Source: Noviherbaspirillum saxi
GTDB lineage: Bacteria; Pseudomonadota; Gammaproteobacteria; Burkholderiales; Burkholderiaceae_D
DNA: 64,000 nt
Reading direction: 5' to 3'
Assembly (NCBI RefSeq): GCF_003591035.1
Contig: NZ_QYUO01000002.1
Span: 682,001 to 746,000 of the forward strand
Shown here: one piece after another, positions 41,977 through 51,315 of the stretch
Position numbering within the stretch: position 1 is the stretch's first letter
Layout: the number at the start of each line of letters is the position of its first letter
Translations under genes and position numbers: made by a program
The notes under the pieces: model-generated
What the model was told of the DNA's origin: nothing
The model's input: only the letters and a program-made list of their open reading frames with translations
The model's database searches: none

Positions 41977-42728
41977 GTTATGCAAATTACAAAGTTGTGG
42001 GTCAGGTAGGAGTAGTGACCCTTAACCGGCCGGAGCGTCTCAATGCAATTGGCACTCAATTACTTGAGGATCTCCATGTTGCCTTGCAGCGCGCGCAATC
42101 CGACCGTGCCACAAGTGCAATTGTGTTGCATGGTGCAGGTCGTGCTTTCTGCGCGGGAGATGACCTCAAAGACTTTGCGGAACAAGCCAAAGACCTTGAA
42201 AGCATTGCTAGTCACGTGGAAAGGATTCAACGCATTACTCGTGATCTCATGTTTGGAGAAAAGCCTGTGATTGGTGCCATTCACGGATTCGCAGTAGGCG
42301 GCGGTTTTGAATGGTTACTTAACTGTGACCTTGTGATCGCCACTGAGGATTTGGTATGTTTTTTCCCGGAGATGGATTGGGGGCAGTTCGTAACAGGAGG
42401 CGTAACCTATCTTCTTCCTATGGCCGTTGGTTATCAGAAGGCAATGGAATTGTGGCTCCTCGGAGAGCGACAGAGCAGTGACACACTTCAAAAACTTGGA
42501 ATAGTTAACTGGATCGTCTCAAAAGACCAGTTGCTAACGAAGGCTATGTCTGTCGCGGAAGCTGTCTCTACGAAGTCAGCGATGTCAGTGGGGCGACTTA
42601 AAAAACTACTTACTACCCAGTTGCAGGGACAGCTAGCAAACTCGCTTGTTCTCGAGCATAGGGCAACAGTCGATTGCTTTGGATCACCGGACGCAGCAGA
42701 GCGAGTTAAAAAATTCGGGAAAAACTAG
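41973..42728 (+). CDS. Enoyl-CoA hydratase/isomerase family protein
   Basis: The ATGA overlap sets the start at 41973 (251 residues). Crotonase-fold motifs are present: VGVVTLNRPERLNAI, GAGRAFCAGDDLKDF (oxyanion hole) and KPVIGAIHGFAVGGGFEWLLNCDLVIA. The glutamates expected at the hydratase catalytic positions are partly changed: the region after the second oxyanion loop reads CFFPEMDWGQFVTGGVTYLLP, so one catalytic Glu equivalent (PEMDWGQ) remains and the other is less clear. Hydratase, isomerase or a hydrolase of the same fold are all possible. It acts on the thioester made by the ligase just upstream. Confidence 0.82.
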   Translation: MSYANYKVVGQVGVVTLNRPERLNAIGTQLLEDLHVALQRAQSDRATSAIVLHGAGRAFCAGDDLKDFAEQAKDLESIASHVERIQRITRDLMFGEKPVIGAIHGFAVGGGFEWLLNCDLVIATEDLVCFFPEMDWGQFVTGGVTYLLPMAVGYQKAMELWLLGERQSSDTLQKLGIVNWIVSKDQLLTKAMSVAEAVSTKSAMSVGRLKKLLTTQLQGQLANSLVLEHRATVDCFGSPDAAERVKKFGKN

Positions 42729-42740
42729 TAGAGAGATTCT

Positions 42741-43454
42741 ATGGATATTAGAGCAATCACTTTTGACTATTTCGGGACCTTGGTCGATGTCGACAAAGGC
42801 GGCATTATAGGCATGGAGAAGGTACTCAATCGCATTGGTATAAAGCCGTCGAAGGGTATAGACGAGATTTACCTTGATTGGGACATTAACAATGTCCGGC
42901 TTTACCGTGGTGAAAAATATCAACGATATCGTGACGTAGCTCAGCGTGCGCTGGTGACGACGTTGGACGCTATCGCGCCCGGCATTTCGAAGCAGATTGA
43001 GCTGCCGTTTCTTACCGATCTTTTTCTTAGTAACCTTGTAGAAGAGGCGCCACCACACCCGGAGGTGCCGGCAGTCCTGGCATGGATGGCGAGTAGGTAT
43101 CCCCTAATGCCTATTACAAACATGGATACGGATCTGTGGCAGCGAAGTCAATTAACTCAGTACTTCGAACACGTGACCTCTGCTGAAATGGCCAAGGCAT
43201 ACAAACCCTCTTCAGATATTTTCAAGCTTGCCCTTCAGCGTCTCGCAGTACCGGCTGAAAATGTGCTGCATTGCTCACTTGCCTCATGGGCGGATATTGA
43301 TGGAGCAAAGCCACTTGGGATGAATGTGGCATGGATTAATCGTGGTCGTGACGTCTTGGGGACGTGGCAGCCAAGGCCTGACTTTGAATATCACGATTTA
43401 TCCAGTGTCCGGATTTTGCTGGAAAACGAAGTGCCGTCCGCACTAAAACTTTGA
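42741..43454 (+). CDS. HAD-superfamily hydrolase, haloacid-dehalogenase-like
   Basis: A 237-residue HAD protein with the nucleophile motif ITFDYFGTLVDVD (Asp near residue 8), motif II PITNMD, the motif III lysine in MAKAYKPSSDIFKLAL, and motif IV HCSLASWADIDGAKPLGM. A helical cap lies between motifs I and II. The second Asp of motif I, normal in phosphatases (DxD), is replaced: the pattern is FDYFGT, as in L-2-haloacid dehalogenases (FDxYGT). This favours a dehalogenase-like role. A phosphatase acting on a small metabolite is still possible. It is 12 bases after the hydratase gene. Confidence 0.8.
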   Translation: MDIRAITFDYFGTLVDVDKGGIIGMEKVLNRIGIKPSKGIDEIYLDWDINNVRLYRGEKYQRYRDVAQRALVTTLDAIAPGISKQIELPFLTDLFLSNLVEEAPPHPEVPAVLAWMASRYPLMPITNMDTDLWQRSQLTQYFEHVTSAEMAKAYKPSSDIFKLALQRLAVPAENVLHCSLASWADIDGAKPLGMNVAWINRGRDVLGTWQPRPDFEYHDLSSVRILLENEVPSALKL

Positions 43455-43466
43455 GGAGACATAGAA

Positions 43467-44600
43467 ATGAAATTTGCGATCACTAGGGCATTATTTTGTG
43501 CATCTATGACCGGACTTTTTACGCTCACGGCGTCGGCCGCAGAGGTAACGGTAAAGATTGGACATAGCGGGCCACTTACAGGCGCGCAAAGCGTAAGTGG
43601 CAAGGACAACGAGCGAGGCGTACGTCTTGCAATTGAAGAGCTTAATGCCTCTAAGTTCCGTATTGGTCCTGATATTGTTAAATTTGAGCTTCTTTCGGAA
43701 GATGATCAAGGCGATCCGAAGCAAGGGGTATCAGCTGCTCAAAAGCTGATCGACGCAGGTGTAAAAGCGGTGATTGGCCACTACAATTCCGGTGTTTCGA
43801 TTCCGGCTTCCAAGCTATACAACGACGCGCAGGTGCCAATGATTACCGGAGCGTCCTCGAATCCGAAGTTGACGCAACAAGGTTTCCCCTACGTATTTCG
43901 TTTAGCTGCAAGTGATAATACGATGGGGTCGATGATGGCTCGATTTGGCGCCGGATTTCTGAAGGCGAAAAAAGTCGCCGTGATTGACGACCGTACGAGC
44001 TATGGCACCGGGGTCGCGGATGTATTCATCAGCCGGGCCAATGAGTTAAAGATGCAGGTCGTGGGCCGTGAGTTTACCACTGATAAATCCACTGACTTTA
44101 TGTCAATACTGACTAAAGTGAAGGCTTTGAAGCCTGAAGTAATTTTCTTCGGTGGATATTATCCCCAGGGCGGCTTGATGGCGCGACAGATGAAACAGCT
44201 GGAGATGAATATTCCTCTGCTTGGCGGTGATGGACTGTGTGCAAAGGACATTATTACTCTCTCCGGTGGTGCGGTTGAAGGAAAGTTATTCTGTGCACAA
44301 GGGGGTACCTCGCTAGACATGCTCCCCAATGGAACTGCATTTCGTGAGCGGTTTAAAAAGGCCTTTGGGACAGATATCGACGTGTACGCTCCGGCATTCT
44401 ATGTCGCGACTCTTACCGTGGCTGAAGCAATGAAACAGGCCGAGTCGACCGATCCGAAGAAATTTGTTCCAGTGCTCGCGAAGTCAAAGTTTACCAGCTT
44501 ACTCGGGGACGTAAAGTTTGATAGCACAGGGGATTGGGAAGGCGCGCCGGTAACGGTCTACGAAGTTGTGGGTGGGAAGCTCGAACCTATTCGTCGCTAG
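43467..44600 (+). CDS. ABC transporter periplasmic binding protein, Leu/Ile/Val (LivK) type
   Basis: A 377-residue protein behind GAGGAGA. The signal peptide ends near ASAAEV (residue 26). The mature protein has VKIGHSGPLTGAQSVSGKDNERGVRLAIEEL and AVIGHYNSGVSIPASKLYND, the first-lobe signature of branched-chain amino acid and aromatic acid binding proteins. Close relatives bind aromatic or aliphatic acids in catabolic loci. No LivH, M, G or F genes accompany it, so it must borrow a permease or act in sensing. Its place at the end of the catabolic operon implies it binds the pathway substrate (inference). Confidence 0.87.
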   Translation: MKFAITRALFCASMTGLFTLTASAAEVTVKIGHSGPLTGAQSVSGKDNERGVRLAIEELNASKFRIGPDIVKFELLSEDDQGDPKQGVSAAQKLIDAGVKAVIGHYNSGVSIPASKLYNDAQVPMITGASSNPKLTQQGFPYVFRLAASDNTMGSMMARFGAGFLKAKKVAVIDDRTSYGTGVADVFISRANELKMQVVGREFTTDKSTDFMSILTKVKALKPEVIFFGGYYPQGGLMARQMKQLEMNIPLLGGDGLCAKDIITLSGGAVEGKLFCAQGGTSLDMLPNGTAFRERFKKAFGTDIDVYAPAFYVATLTVAEAMKQAESTDPKKFVPVLAKSKFTSLLGDVKFDSTGDWEGAPVTVYEVVGGKLEPIRR

Positions 44601-44727
44601 ACGGATCCACAGAATAGGTGGCTGGCTTTGAGCGAGATTGTGCTTAAGCTGGTCACCTAATCGAAATCCACTCTAATCAGTCAAATCACATCTTCGGCAA
44701 AATGAGCCACTCACTATTTCGACTAGT

Positions 44728-45288
44728 ATGAGCTTTGATTTAGCACGGTTTTTCAGCGATCGCCTATTCCTGGAGAAGTTTCGCAGCACATTGGAGATTC
44801 TATATCTGTTTGTCAATTCGGCTCCGAATGCACTGTCCTTAAAGGACCTCGAAAGTGCTACAAATCGGTGTAGAGCAGAAATCGTGGATGCCTGTACTGC
44901 GTTAATTGATGTCGGCTTAATCGCAGCGCGTGGACCAACTCAAAACGTTTGGCAGCTATTGTCATCCCCGGGTAGTCTGACGCTCGAAGATGTTTATAAA
45001 TGTGTGGAAATACAGTATAAAATTGGGCTTGCGCCGGGCGCTGGTACGAATTTTCACCTTTTTAAACCTGAACCGTCGGCAATCACAGAGATTGACACGC
45101 TGATGATTGAGGTGTTATTTAACACACATCAATTACTACTAAAATATTTCCGCGAAGTTTACTTGATTCGATTGCGGCCAGCTTCTCTACAGGCGGTTTT
45201 TCCTCAATTTGCATTCGTAAAAAAGGGGCATAAACTACATCATTTAGCTGAGCGGAGCCCCGAAAAGAGTGGGATATCGTCTCATTAA
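44728..45288 (+). CDS. Rrf2-like winged-helix protein without cluster cysteines
   Basis: A 186-residue protein. Residues 20-95 read like an Rrf2 winged helix: ILYLFVNSAPNALSLKDLES, RCRAEIVDACTALIDVGLIA, then a wing ending LTLEDVYKCVEIQ. The three iron-sulfur cysteines of IscR/NsrR are absent. The C-terminal half is unlike known regulators and ends His-rich. It is encoded between the catabolic operon and its sigma-54 activator, 57 bases before the latter, so a regulatory or ligand-sensing role in the same system is plausible. Not confidently assigned to a named family. Confidence 0.5.
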   Translation: MSFDLARFFSDRLFLEKFRSTLEILYLFVNSAPNALSLKDLESATNRCRAEIVDACTALIDVGLIAARGPTQNVWQLLSSPGSLTLEDVYKCVEIQYKIGLAPGAGTNFHLFKPEPSAITEIDTLMIEVLFNTHQLLLKYFREVYLIRLRPASLQAVFPQFAFVKKGHKLHHLAERSPEKSGISSH

Positions 45289-45345
45289 ACCAGCATCATG
45301 GTTTTTGAACGCCGTACGATCGGAGCGCGGCATGGGAAGGATTTC

Positions 45346-47151
45346 ATGGATCGTGCAGGATTTTTGCAACATGCTTTCAGCGCGACTCTCAGCAGCGATG
45401 CGTTATGGGCAGCAACCCGTAACTACATGTTGCGTAGCCATCAGTGTGCAGGCTTTCTAGTCCTGTCGCGAGAGTTGACTGTACTTGATAGTAACGTCTC
45501 AAAGCTGGGTGTCGATGCTTTTTCCAAATCGCGTACTGGCGCAGATTTAACAACTCTTCCCGAATCATTACTTGATAATCTTAAAAAGATATTTCATGAA
45601 GATCCTAAGAGGGCGCGAGAAGATACAGGCATCGAGTTCGTAGCACTCGACTTAAAATTTCACATCCGCACTATCGCAATCAATAACCAAACTGTCGGAG
45701 CCTTTATTTGGATTACCCAGGTAAAGACCGGCAATGCGACTGCGGATGATGTTATTCATTTTGCAGCGAGCACACTTGAGATCCTCACGTCAAAATTTTC
45801 GGTAGAGCAAGAGAAGACATGGCTTATCAAAGAGCAGCAAGCAATCGTTGACCATATCACTGATGGTTTGCTTGTAATAGAGCGGTCCGGCGTAGTTCGA
45901 TTCATGAATGCCACGGCTGGAAGAATTCTTAATTTGGTACCGAAGAAGAGCATTGGACAGCGTTTTTCGGATCTGTTGGACTTTGAACCGATCATTCATC
46001 CGATCTTCGAATCCGGCGTCGGCTATGTTGATCGTGAACTGATCATTGACTCGCCAAGGCGGCACTTGCATCTGATTGACACTGCAGTGCCAATTAAAAA
46101 TGCGCAGGGGCAAGTTGTTTCAATCGTAAATTCGTTTCGCGAGATTCACCGTGTCCGGAAGATTGCCGACCGCTTACAAGGCAACCACGCGCGTTATACG
46201 TTCGAAAGCTTAATTGGCAGTTCTGAATCGCTGCAAGACGCAACAGCCGCAGCGCACAAGGCCGCGCGTGGTTTTGCCAATGTGTTACTTAACGGCGAAA
46301 GTGGGGTTGGTAAAGAGGTTTTTGCTCAAGCTATACATAACGGTAGTTCTCGGGTCGACGGGCCCTTCATTGCAATTAACTGCGCAGCCCTACCAAGAGA
46401 TCTCATCGAAAGTGAGCTCTTTGGCTATACGTCCGGGAGTTTTACGGGTGCCAGAAAAGAAGGTCGTCCCGGAAAATTTGAATCCGCCACTGGCGGAACA
46501 ATTTTTTTGGACGAAATTTCCGAGCTTCCGCTGGATGTCCAGGCAAAATTGTTGCGGGTACTTCAAGAACGGGAAGTGGTTCGTATTGGCGATACTCGAG
46601 GTATCCCCATCGACGTACGCATCATTTCTGCATGTAATCGCGATTTGCGTCAGCTTGTTCAGACCAAGGAATTTCGTGAAGACTTGTTCTATCGCTTCAA
46701 TGTGATTGCGATCACTATTCCTCCCCTTAGGAAGAGACAAGGTGATATTGCTGTTTTGGCGAACCATTTTCTTACCAAGTACGCCGCCTTGTTAGGCAAG
46801 CGGACGTATCGGTTTCAGCCATCTGTATTAGAAAAAATGATGAAATACGAGTGGCCAGGAAACGTGCGCGAACTGGAGAATTGTGTTGAGCGCATAGTTA
46901 ACCTGTGTGACGAAGAAGAAGTATCTGACATATATTTCTCAGAACTCGATGTCGCGCATGCTTTGCCGGAAAGCCGGCAAAGCGGCACGCTTAAATCATT
47001 GCGCGACGCAGAGCGCGACGCAATTGAGGCGATGCTGCAAGCCTGTAACTGCAACATTACAGAATCCGCACGCAGGTTGGGAATTTCAAAACCTACGTTG
47101 TACGCGAAGATTCGCGAACACGGTGTAATCGTCGAACGTGCCATACGCTAG
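45346..47151 (+). CDS. Sigma-54-dependent enhancer-binding regulator (PAS-AAA-Fis)
   Basis: GGGAAGGA before the ATG at 45346 favours this start (601 residues) over 45298. An N-terminal GAF-like sensor region of about 150 residues comes first. A PAS domain follows at about 165-270 ([19 protein letters not shown]). The AAA domain has Walker A GESGVGKE, the sigma-54 contact loop GSFTGA (a GAFTGA variant), Walker [10 protein letters not shown] and the Arg finger region REDLFYRFN. The C-terminal Fis helix-turn-helix is [20 protein letters not shown]. It resembles AcoR/PrdR-type activators. The consensus sigma-54 promoter and dyad 5 kb upstream are the natural targets. Confidence 0.9.
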   Translation: MDRAGFLQHAFSATLSSDALWAATRNYMLRSHQCAGFLVLSRELTVLDSNVSKLGVDAFSKSRTGADLTTLPESLLDNLKKIFHEDPKRAREDTGIEFVALDLKFHIRTIAINNQTVGAFIWITQVKTGNATADDVIHFAASTLEILTSKFSVEQEKTWLIKEQQAIVDHITDGLLVIERSGVVRFMNATAGRILNLVPKKSIGQRFSDLLDFEPIIHPIFESGVGYVDRELIIDSPRRHLHLIDTAVPIKNAQGQVVSIVNSFREIHRVRKIADRLQGNHARYTFESLIGSSESLQDATAAAHKAARGFANVLLNGESGVGKEVFAQAIHNGSSRVDGPFIAINCAALPRDLIESELFGYTSGSFTGARKEGRPGKFESATGGTIFLDEISELPLDVQAKLLRVLQEREVVRIGDTRGIPIDVRIISACNRDLRQLVQTKEFREDLFYRFNVIAITIPPLRKRQGDIAVLANHFLTKYAALLGKRTYRFQPSVLEKMMKYEWPGNVRELENCVERIVNLCDEEEVSDIYFSELDVAHALPESRQSGTLKSLRDAERDAIEAMLQACNCNITESARRLGISKPTLYAKIREHGVIVERAIR

Positions 47152-47519
47152 GTCTCCTAATGATCTAAGCAAGCGTTCTCGTATCATAGCCTTTTAGTGT
47201 TGTATGGCTCCATGCCGAATGTGTAATGGGACTAGGCAAACCTTCGAGCCATGTGAACGCCTACGTTGTATTCACGCTGATATGCTTCTTGAAGCGCCAC
47301 TGTTGAGCGGGTAGCTCCGGCAAGTCGGACGCTGTCCGCTCATGGCACACTTTGAATTGGCCGGTTTTTCGAAATACCGCAGGCCGGTTTGGGTCGGGTC
47401 CTGCCTATCACGATACGATGCAGAATGTCGGGCGACAGCCTGCAGCAGGCATTCGGCGTATCTCCTTCACCGTCCGCTCTGAAGCCGAATCCTGTCCTTC
47501 GACCAGGTTTGAGGTGCGA
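47152..47519. other. Intergenic region
   Basis: These 368 bases lie between two convergent genes. A 63-codon plus-strand frame at 47352 has no ribosome site. I see only a small GCCTGCAGCAGGC palindrome near 47440 and no gene. Confidence 0.5.
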
Positions 47520-48224
47520 TTAAACCTGACATTCACTGGATGATGAAATCTGAGCTATTACAGTTTGAGGTCTAGACAAATCCGGTGGTGGGCGATATCC
47601 ATCCAGCAGTTTGATGAATGCACGCTCAGCCCGTTTTCTGCTCTGGCAGTCGCGCATGAACCAGGTGTCATGGTGCAGCGCAAATATCAGTGCTGACATT
47701 TCAAATGCAAACTGTTTCACATCGGTGTCTTTGCGCAGATGTCCTTCCTCGACCGCGCGCTGAATGGTACCTTCCACCGTCTTGCGCAATAGGATTGCCT
47801 CGTTACGCAATGCGTGAAGTACGGACCCGGAGCGTATGTCGTATTCGGTCGCATGGCTGATATACAGGCAACCATTGCCACGATGTTCCGTCACATGACA
47901 GACCCAGCGGGAAAACATCGCTTCCAGGCGCGGAAGCCCACGCGGGACAGCCAGGCTGGGGAGTACGACGTTTTCCACGAAGCGCAGGCAATACTGCTTG
48001 AGCGTTTCGGTCTGCAAGGCCTGGATGGAACCGAAATGCACAAACACGCCAGCCTTGCTCATGTGCAGGCGTTCGGCCAGCGTCCCGAAGCTGAGTGCTT
48101 CCAGACCATCGCGATTGGCGACCTGCAACGCCGCTTCGATGATCGCCTTGCGCGTCAATGTTCCCTTGCGTGCTTGACCCCTAGGCGCCACTTCAGGCGA
48201 CCTGTTTTCGGCGCTCTTCAACAT
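47520..48224 (-). CDS. TetR family transcriptional regulator
   Basis: The start at 48224 follows AGGGTGAT and gives 234 residues. A longer frame to 48320 runs into the ETF-QO gene and is rejected. Helix-turn-helix: RKAIIEAALQVANRDGLEAL, then SFGTLAERLHMSKAGVFVHF ('SKAGVF' recognition helix). The C-terminal domain has ATEYDIRSGSVLHALRNEAI and resembles the TetR_C group often found with fatty-acid genes. It is 14 bases after the ETF-QO stop on the same strand, so it may be cotranscribed and control this beta-oxidation block. Effector probably an acyl-CoA (inference). Confidence 0.82.
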   Translation of the reverse strand: MLKSAENRSPEVAPRGQARKGTLTRKAIIEAALQVANRDGLEALSFGTLAERLHMSKAGVFVHFGSIQALQTETLKQYCLRFVENVVLPSLAVPRGLPRLEAMFSRWVCHVTEHRGNGCLYISHATEYDIRSGSVLHALRNEAILLRKTVEGTIQRAVEEGHLRKDTDVKQFAFEMSALIFALHHDTWFMRDCQSRKRAERAFIKLLDGYRPPPDLSRPQTVIAQISSSSECQV

Positions 48225-48238
48225 GGCATCACCCTGGC

Positions 48239-49909
48239 TTACATGTTCGGATAGTTCGGTCCGCCGCCGCCTTCGGGTGTGACCCACACGATGTTCTGCG
48301 TCGGGTCCTTGATGTCGCACGTCTTGCAGTGCACACAGTTCTGCGCATTGATCTGCAATTTATCTTCGCCCGCATCCGTTTGCACGAACTCGTACACCCC
48401 GGCCGGACAGAAGCGTGCTTCCGGGCCGGCATACTTGTCGAGATTGACCTTCACCGGTACCGCCGCATCCTTCAAGGTCAAATGGGCGGGCTGGTCTTCG
48501 CCGTGGTTGGCGTTCGAGATGAACACCGAGGACAATCGATCGAAAGTCAGTTTGCCGTCCGGTTTCGGATAGGCGATCGGCGTATATTCGGCGGCCGGCT
48601 TCAGGCACTCGTGGTCTGCATGCGTGTGTCGCAAGGTCCACGGTGCCTTGCCTTTGAACAGCACCTGGTCGATGCCGACCATCAGCGTGCCCGAATACAA
48701 GCCCTTGCTCATCCACGGCTTGAAATTGCGCGCCTTGTGCAGTTCTTCATGCAGCCACGATTGCGCAAACGCGTGCGGATAGGCAGTGAGTTCATCGTGC
48801 TGACGGTCCATATTGAGTGCATCGAACGCTGCTTCAGCCGCCAGCATGCCGGTCTTGATGGCAGCATGGCTGCCCTTGATGCGGGAAGCATTCAGGAAGC
48901 CGGCGTCACAACCGATCAGCGCGCCACCCGGGAAGGTCAGCTTCGGCAAACTCTGCAAGCCGCCCGCCGTGATCGCGCGGGCACCGTAGGACAGGCGCTT
49001 GCCACCTTCGAAGAAGGTGCGGATTTCCGGATGGGTCTTGTAGCGCTGGAATTCCTCGAACGGCGACAGGTAAGGATTCTCGTATGCCAATCCCACCACA
49101 TAACCGACTGCTACCTGGTTATTGTCCAGGTGATACAGGAACGATCCGCCATAGGTGCTGCTGTCCAGCGGCCAGCCGGCGGTGTGGATCACCAGGCCAG
49201 GCTGGTGCAGCTTGGGATCGATTTCCCACAATTCCTTGATGCCGATGCCATAGGTTTGCGGATCCTTGCCTTCGTTCAAATTGAACTGTGCCATCAACTG
49301 CTTGCCCAGATGGCCGCGCGCGCCTTCGGCGAAGAAGGTGTATTTCGCATGCAGTTCCATGCCGAGCTGGAAGGCATCGGTCGGCTTGCCATGGCGGTCG
49401 ATGCCCATGTTGCCGGTGGCCACACCTTTGACCGACCCATCGGCGCGGTACAGCACTTCGGCCGCCGGGAAGCCGGGGAAGATCTCGACCCCGAGCGCTT
49501 CGGCCTGCTGGCCAAGCCAGCGCACCACATTGCCTAGCGAGATTACGTAGTTGCCGTGGTTCTGAAAGCACTGCGGCAGTAGCCAGTTCGGGGTCTTGAT
49601 GGCTTTCTTTTCGGTGAGGAACAGGAAGCGGTCTTCGGTCACCGGCACGTTCAGCGGGGCGCCGAGTTCCTGCCAGTTCGGGAACAGTTCCGATAGCGCG
49701 ATCGGGTCCATCACCGCACCGGACAGGATATGCGCGCCGACTTCGCTGCCTTTTTCCAGCACGCAGACGGAGACGTCAGTTCCCTTTTCTGCTGCCAGTT
49801 GTTTCAGGCGGATGGCAGCCGACAAACCGGCCGGGCCGCCGCCGATGATGACGACGTCGTATTCCATCGCATCGCGCGGACCGTATTGTTCGAGGAGTTC
49901 TTTGTTCAT
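48239..49909 (-). CDS. Electron-transfer flavoprotein:ubiquinone oxidoreductase
   Basis: A 556-residue enzyme of the usual length. The FAD-binding GxGxxG region is [21 protein letters not shown] near 18-38. A quinone/membrane segment lies mid-protein ([20 protein letters not shown]). The 4Fe-4S ferredoxin-like end has the cysteines CPAGVYEF and [20 protein letters not shown], followed by the conserved [12 protein letters not shown] end. It passes electrons from ETF (fed by acyl-CoA dehydrogenases) to ubiquinone at the inner membrane. It lies with a thiolase on the same strand, fitting fatty-acid and acyl-CoA oxidation. Confidence 0.94.
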   Translation of the reverse strand: MNKELLEQYGPRDAMEYDVVIIGGGPAGLSAAIRLKQLAAEKGTDVSVCVLEKGSEVGAHILSGAVMDPIALSELFPNWQELGAPLNVPVTEDRFLFLTEKKAIKTPNWLLPQCFQNHGNYVISLGNVVRWLGQQAEALGVEIFPGFPAAEVLYRADGSVKGVATGNMGIDRHGKPTDAFQLGMELHAKYTFFAEGARGHLGKQLMAQFNLNEGKDPQTYGIGIKELWEIDPKLHQPGLVIHTAGWPLDSSTYGGSFLYHLDNNQVAVGYVVGLAYENPYLSPFEEFQRYKTHPEIRTFFEGGKRLSYGARAITAGGLQSLPKLTFPGGALIGCDAGFLNASRIKGSHAAIKTGMLAAEAAFDALNMDRQHDELTAYPHAFAQSWLHEELHKARNFKPWMSKGLYSGTLMVGIDQVLFKGKAPWTLRHTHADHECLKPAAEYTPIAYPKPDGKLTFDRLSSVFISNANHGEDQPAHLTLKDAAVPVKVNLDKYAGPEARFCPAGVYEFVQTDAGEDKLQINAQNCVHCKTCDIKDPTQNIVWVTPEGGGGPNYPNM

Positions 49910-49934
49910 AATTAATTGCGCAGATATCGGCTGC

Positions 49935-49976
49935 GCATTGCTCCCTTCTCCCGCAGGCGGGAGAGGGGAGCAATGC
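49935..49976. terminator. Long hairpin between thiolase and ETF-QO genes
   Basis: GCATTGCTCCCTTCTCCCGC (49935-49954) pairs with GCGGGAGAGGGGAGCAATGC (49957-49976), with one mismatch. No T-run follows. It could attenuate readthrough or protect the thiolase message. Confidence 0.5.
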
Positions 49977-49989
49977 AGCCTTTTATTAA

Positions 49990-51174
49990 TTAAATCCGTT
50001 CAAAAATCGCAGCAATACCCTGACCACCGCCGATACACATCGTCACCAGCGCATAGCGCCCGCCGATGCGCTGCAATTCATGCAGGGCCTTGACGGTGAT
50101 GATGGCGCCGGTGGCACCGACCGGATGGCCGAGCGAAATGCCGGAGCCGTTCGGATTCACCTTGGCCGGATCGAAACCGAGTTCCTTCTGCACCGCGCAG
50201 GCCTGCGCGGCGAATGCCTCGTTCGATTCGATCACGTCGAGATCCTGGACAGAGAGGCCGGCGCGTTCCAATGCCTGGCGGCTTGCCGGTACCGGGCCGA
50301 TGCCCATGTACTTGGGATCGACGCCGGCAAAGCCGTAACTGACCAGGCGCGCCAGCGGCTTGGCGCCACGACGCTCAGCGACACTGGCCTCCATCAACAC
50401 CAACGCCGCGGCGCCATCGTTGATGCCCGACGCATTGCCTGCGGTAACGGAACCATCCTTCTGGAACGCGGCGCGCATGGTCGCCAGCTTCTCGGAACTG
50501 GTATCGGCACGCACGTGTTCATCGGTATCGAACACCACCGTGCCCTTGCGGGTCTCCGACGTGATCGGCAAGATCTGGTCCTTGAAGTAACCGGCAGCAA
50601 TCGCGGCGGCAGCGCGACGGTGCGATTCCGCGGCCGCGGCATCCTGCTGTTCGCGCGAGATGCCGTAACGCGCAGCGACATTCTCGGCGGTCACGCCCAT
50701 GTGGATTTGATGGAAGGGATCGTGCAAGGAGGCCAGCAGCGTATCGACCAGGGCGCTATCGCCCATGCGCACGCCCCAGCGTGCGGCCGGCGTCAGGTGC
50801 GGTGCGCGGCTCATCACCTCGGCGCCGCCGCCGATAGCGATCTCGGCGTCACCCAGCAGGATGCTTTGCGCCGCCGAAATCACTGCCTGCAGGCCGGAGC
50901 CGCACAGGCGGTTGAGGGTCAGGGCCGGTGCATTTTCCGACACGCCGCCATTGATCGCGGCCACGCGTGCCAGGTACAAGTCCTTCGCCTCGGTCTGGAT
51001 TACGTTGCCGAACACGGTGTGGCCAACTTCGTCACCGGAAACGCCAGCACGGGAGAGCGCCTCGCGCACCAGGCGTGCGCCCAGTTCGGTCGGTGAAAAT
51101 TCCTTCAGGCTACCGCCGAATGTGCCGATGGCAGTACGCACGCCGCTGACGATGACGACTTCTCGTTGCTTCAT
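49990..51174 (-). CDS. Acetyl-CoA C-acetyltransferase (thiolase)
   Basis: A 394-residue thiolase of normal length with the nucleophile Cys in [14 protein letters not shown] (near residue 90), the His motif [18 protein letters not shown] (near 345-362), and the second catalytic Cys in [10 protein letters not shown] near 382. It either condenses two acetyl-CoA to acetoacetyl-CoA or cleaves it in degradation. Its neighbours (ETF-QO, TetR) favour the beta-oxidation or ketone-body side rather than polyhydroxybutyrate synthesis, since no phaB or phaC is nearby. Confidence 0.92.
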   Translation of the reverse strand: MKQREVVIVSGVRTAIGTFGGSLKEFSPTELGARLVREALSRAGVSGDEVGHTVFGNVIQTEAKDLYLARVAAINGGVSENAPALTLNRLCGSGLQAVISAAQSILLGDAEIAIGGGAEVMSRAPHLTPAARWGVRMGDSALVDTLLASLHDPFHQIHMGVTAENVAARYGISREQQDAAAAESHRRAAAAIAAGYFKDQILPITSETRKGTVVFDTDEHVRADTSSEKLATMRAAFQKDGSVTAGNASGINDGAAALVLMEASVAERRGAKPLARLVSYGFAGVDPKYMGIGPVPASRQALERAGLSVQDLDVIESNEAFAAQACAVQKELGFDPAKVNPNGSGISLGHPVGATGAIITVKALHELQRIGGRYALVTMCIGGGQGIAAIFERI

Positions 51175-51315
51175 TTCCGTTTCCCTTCTGTTCGTTGCAT
51201 GTGGCTGATCATGGACGACAAGGCCATAGCGCGCCGTGCCGAATAAAGCATGAAAGATAAGGGGAGCGATAAGTGCTGCGCGCCCCTCTTTTGGGAAGGG
51301 CAGCGGTATGAAGGG

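Noticed and set aside
47352..47543. 63-codon plus-strand frame
   Set aside because: No ribosome site or family pattern, and it runs into the end of the TetR gene.
48329..49537. 402-codon plus-strand frame
   Set aside because: It is antisense to the ETF-QO gene, whose motifs are complete; GC-rich genes often leave such shadows.
50080..51096. 338-codon plus-strand frame
   Set aside because: It is antisense to the thiolase gene and has no recognisable domain.
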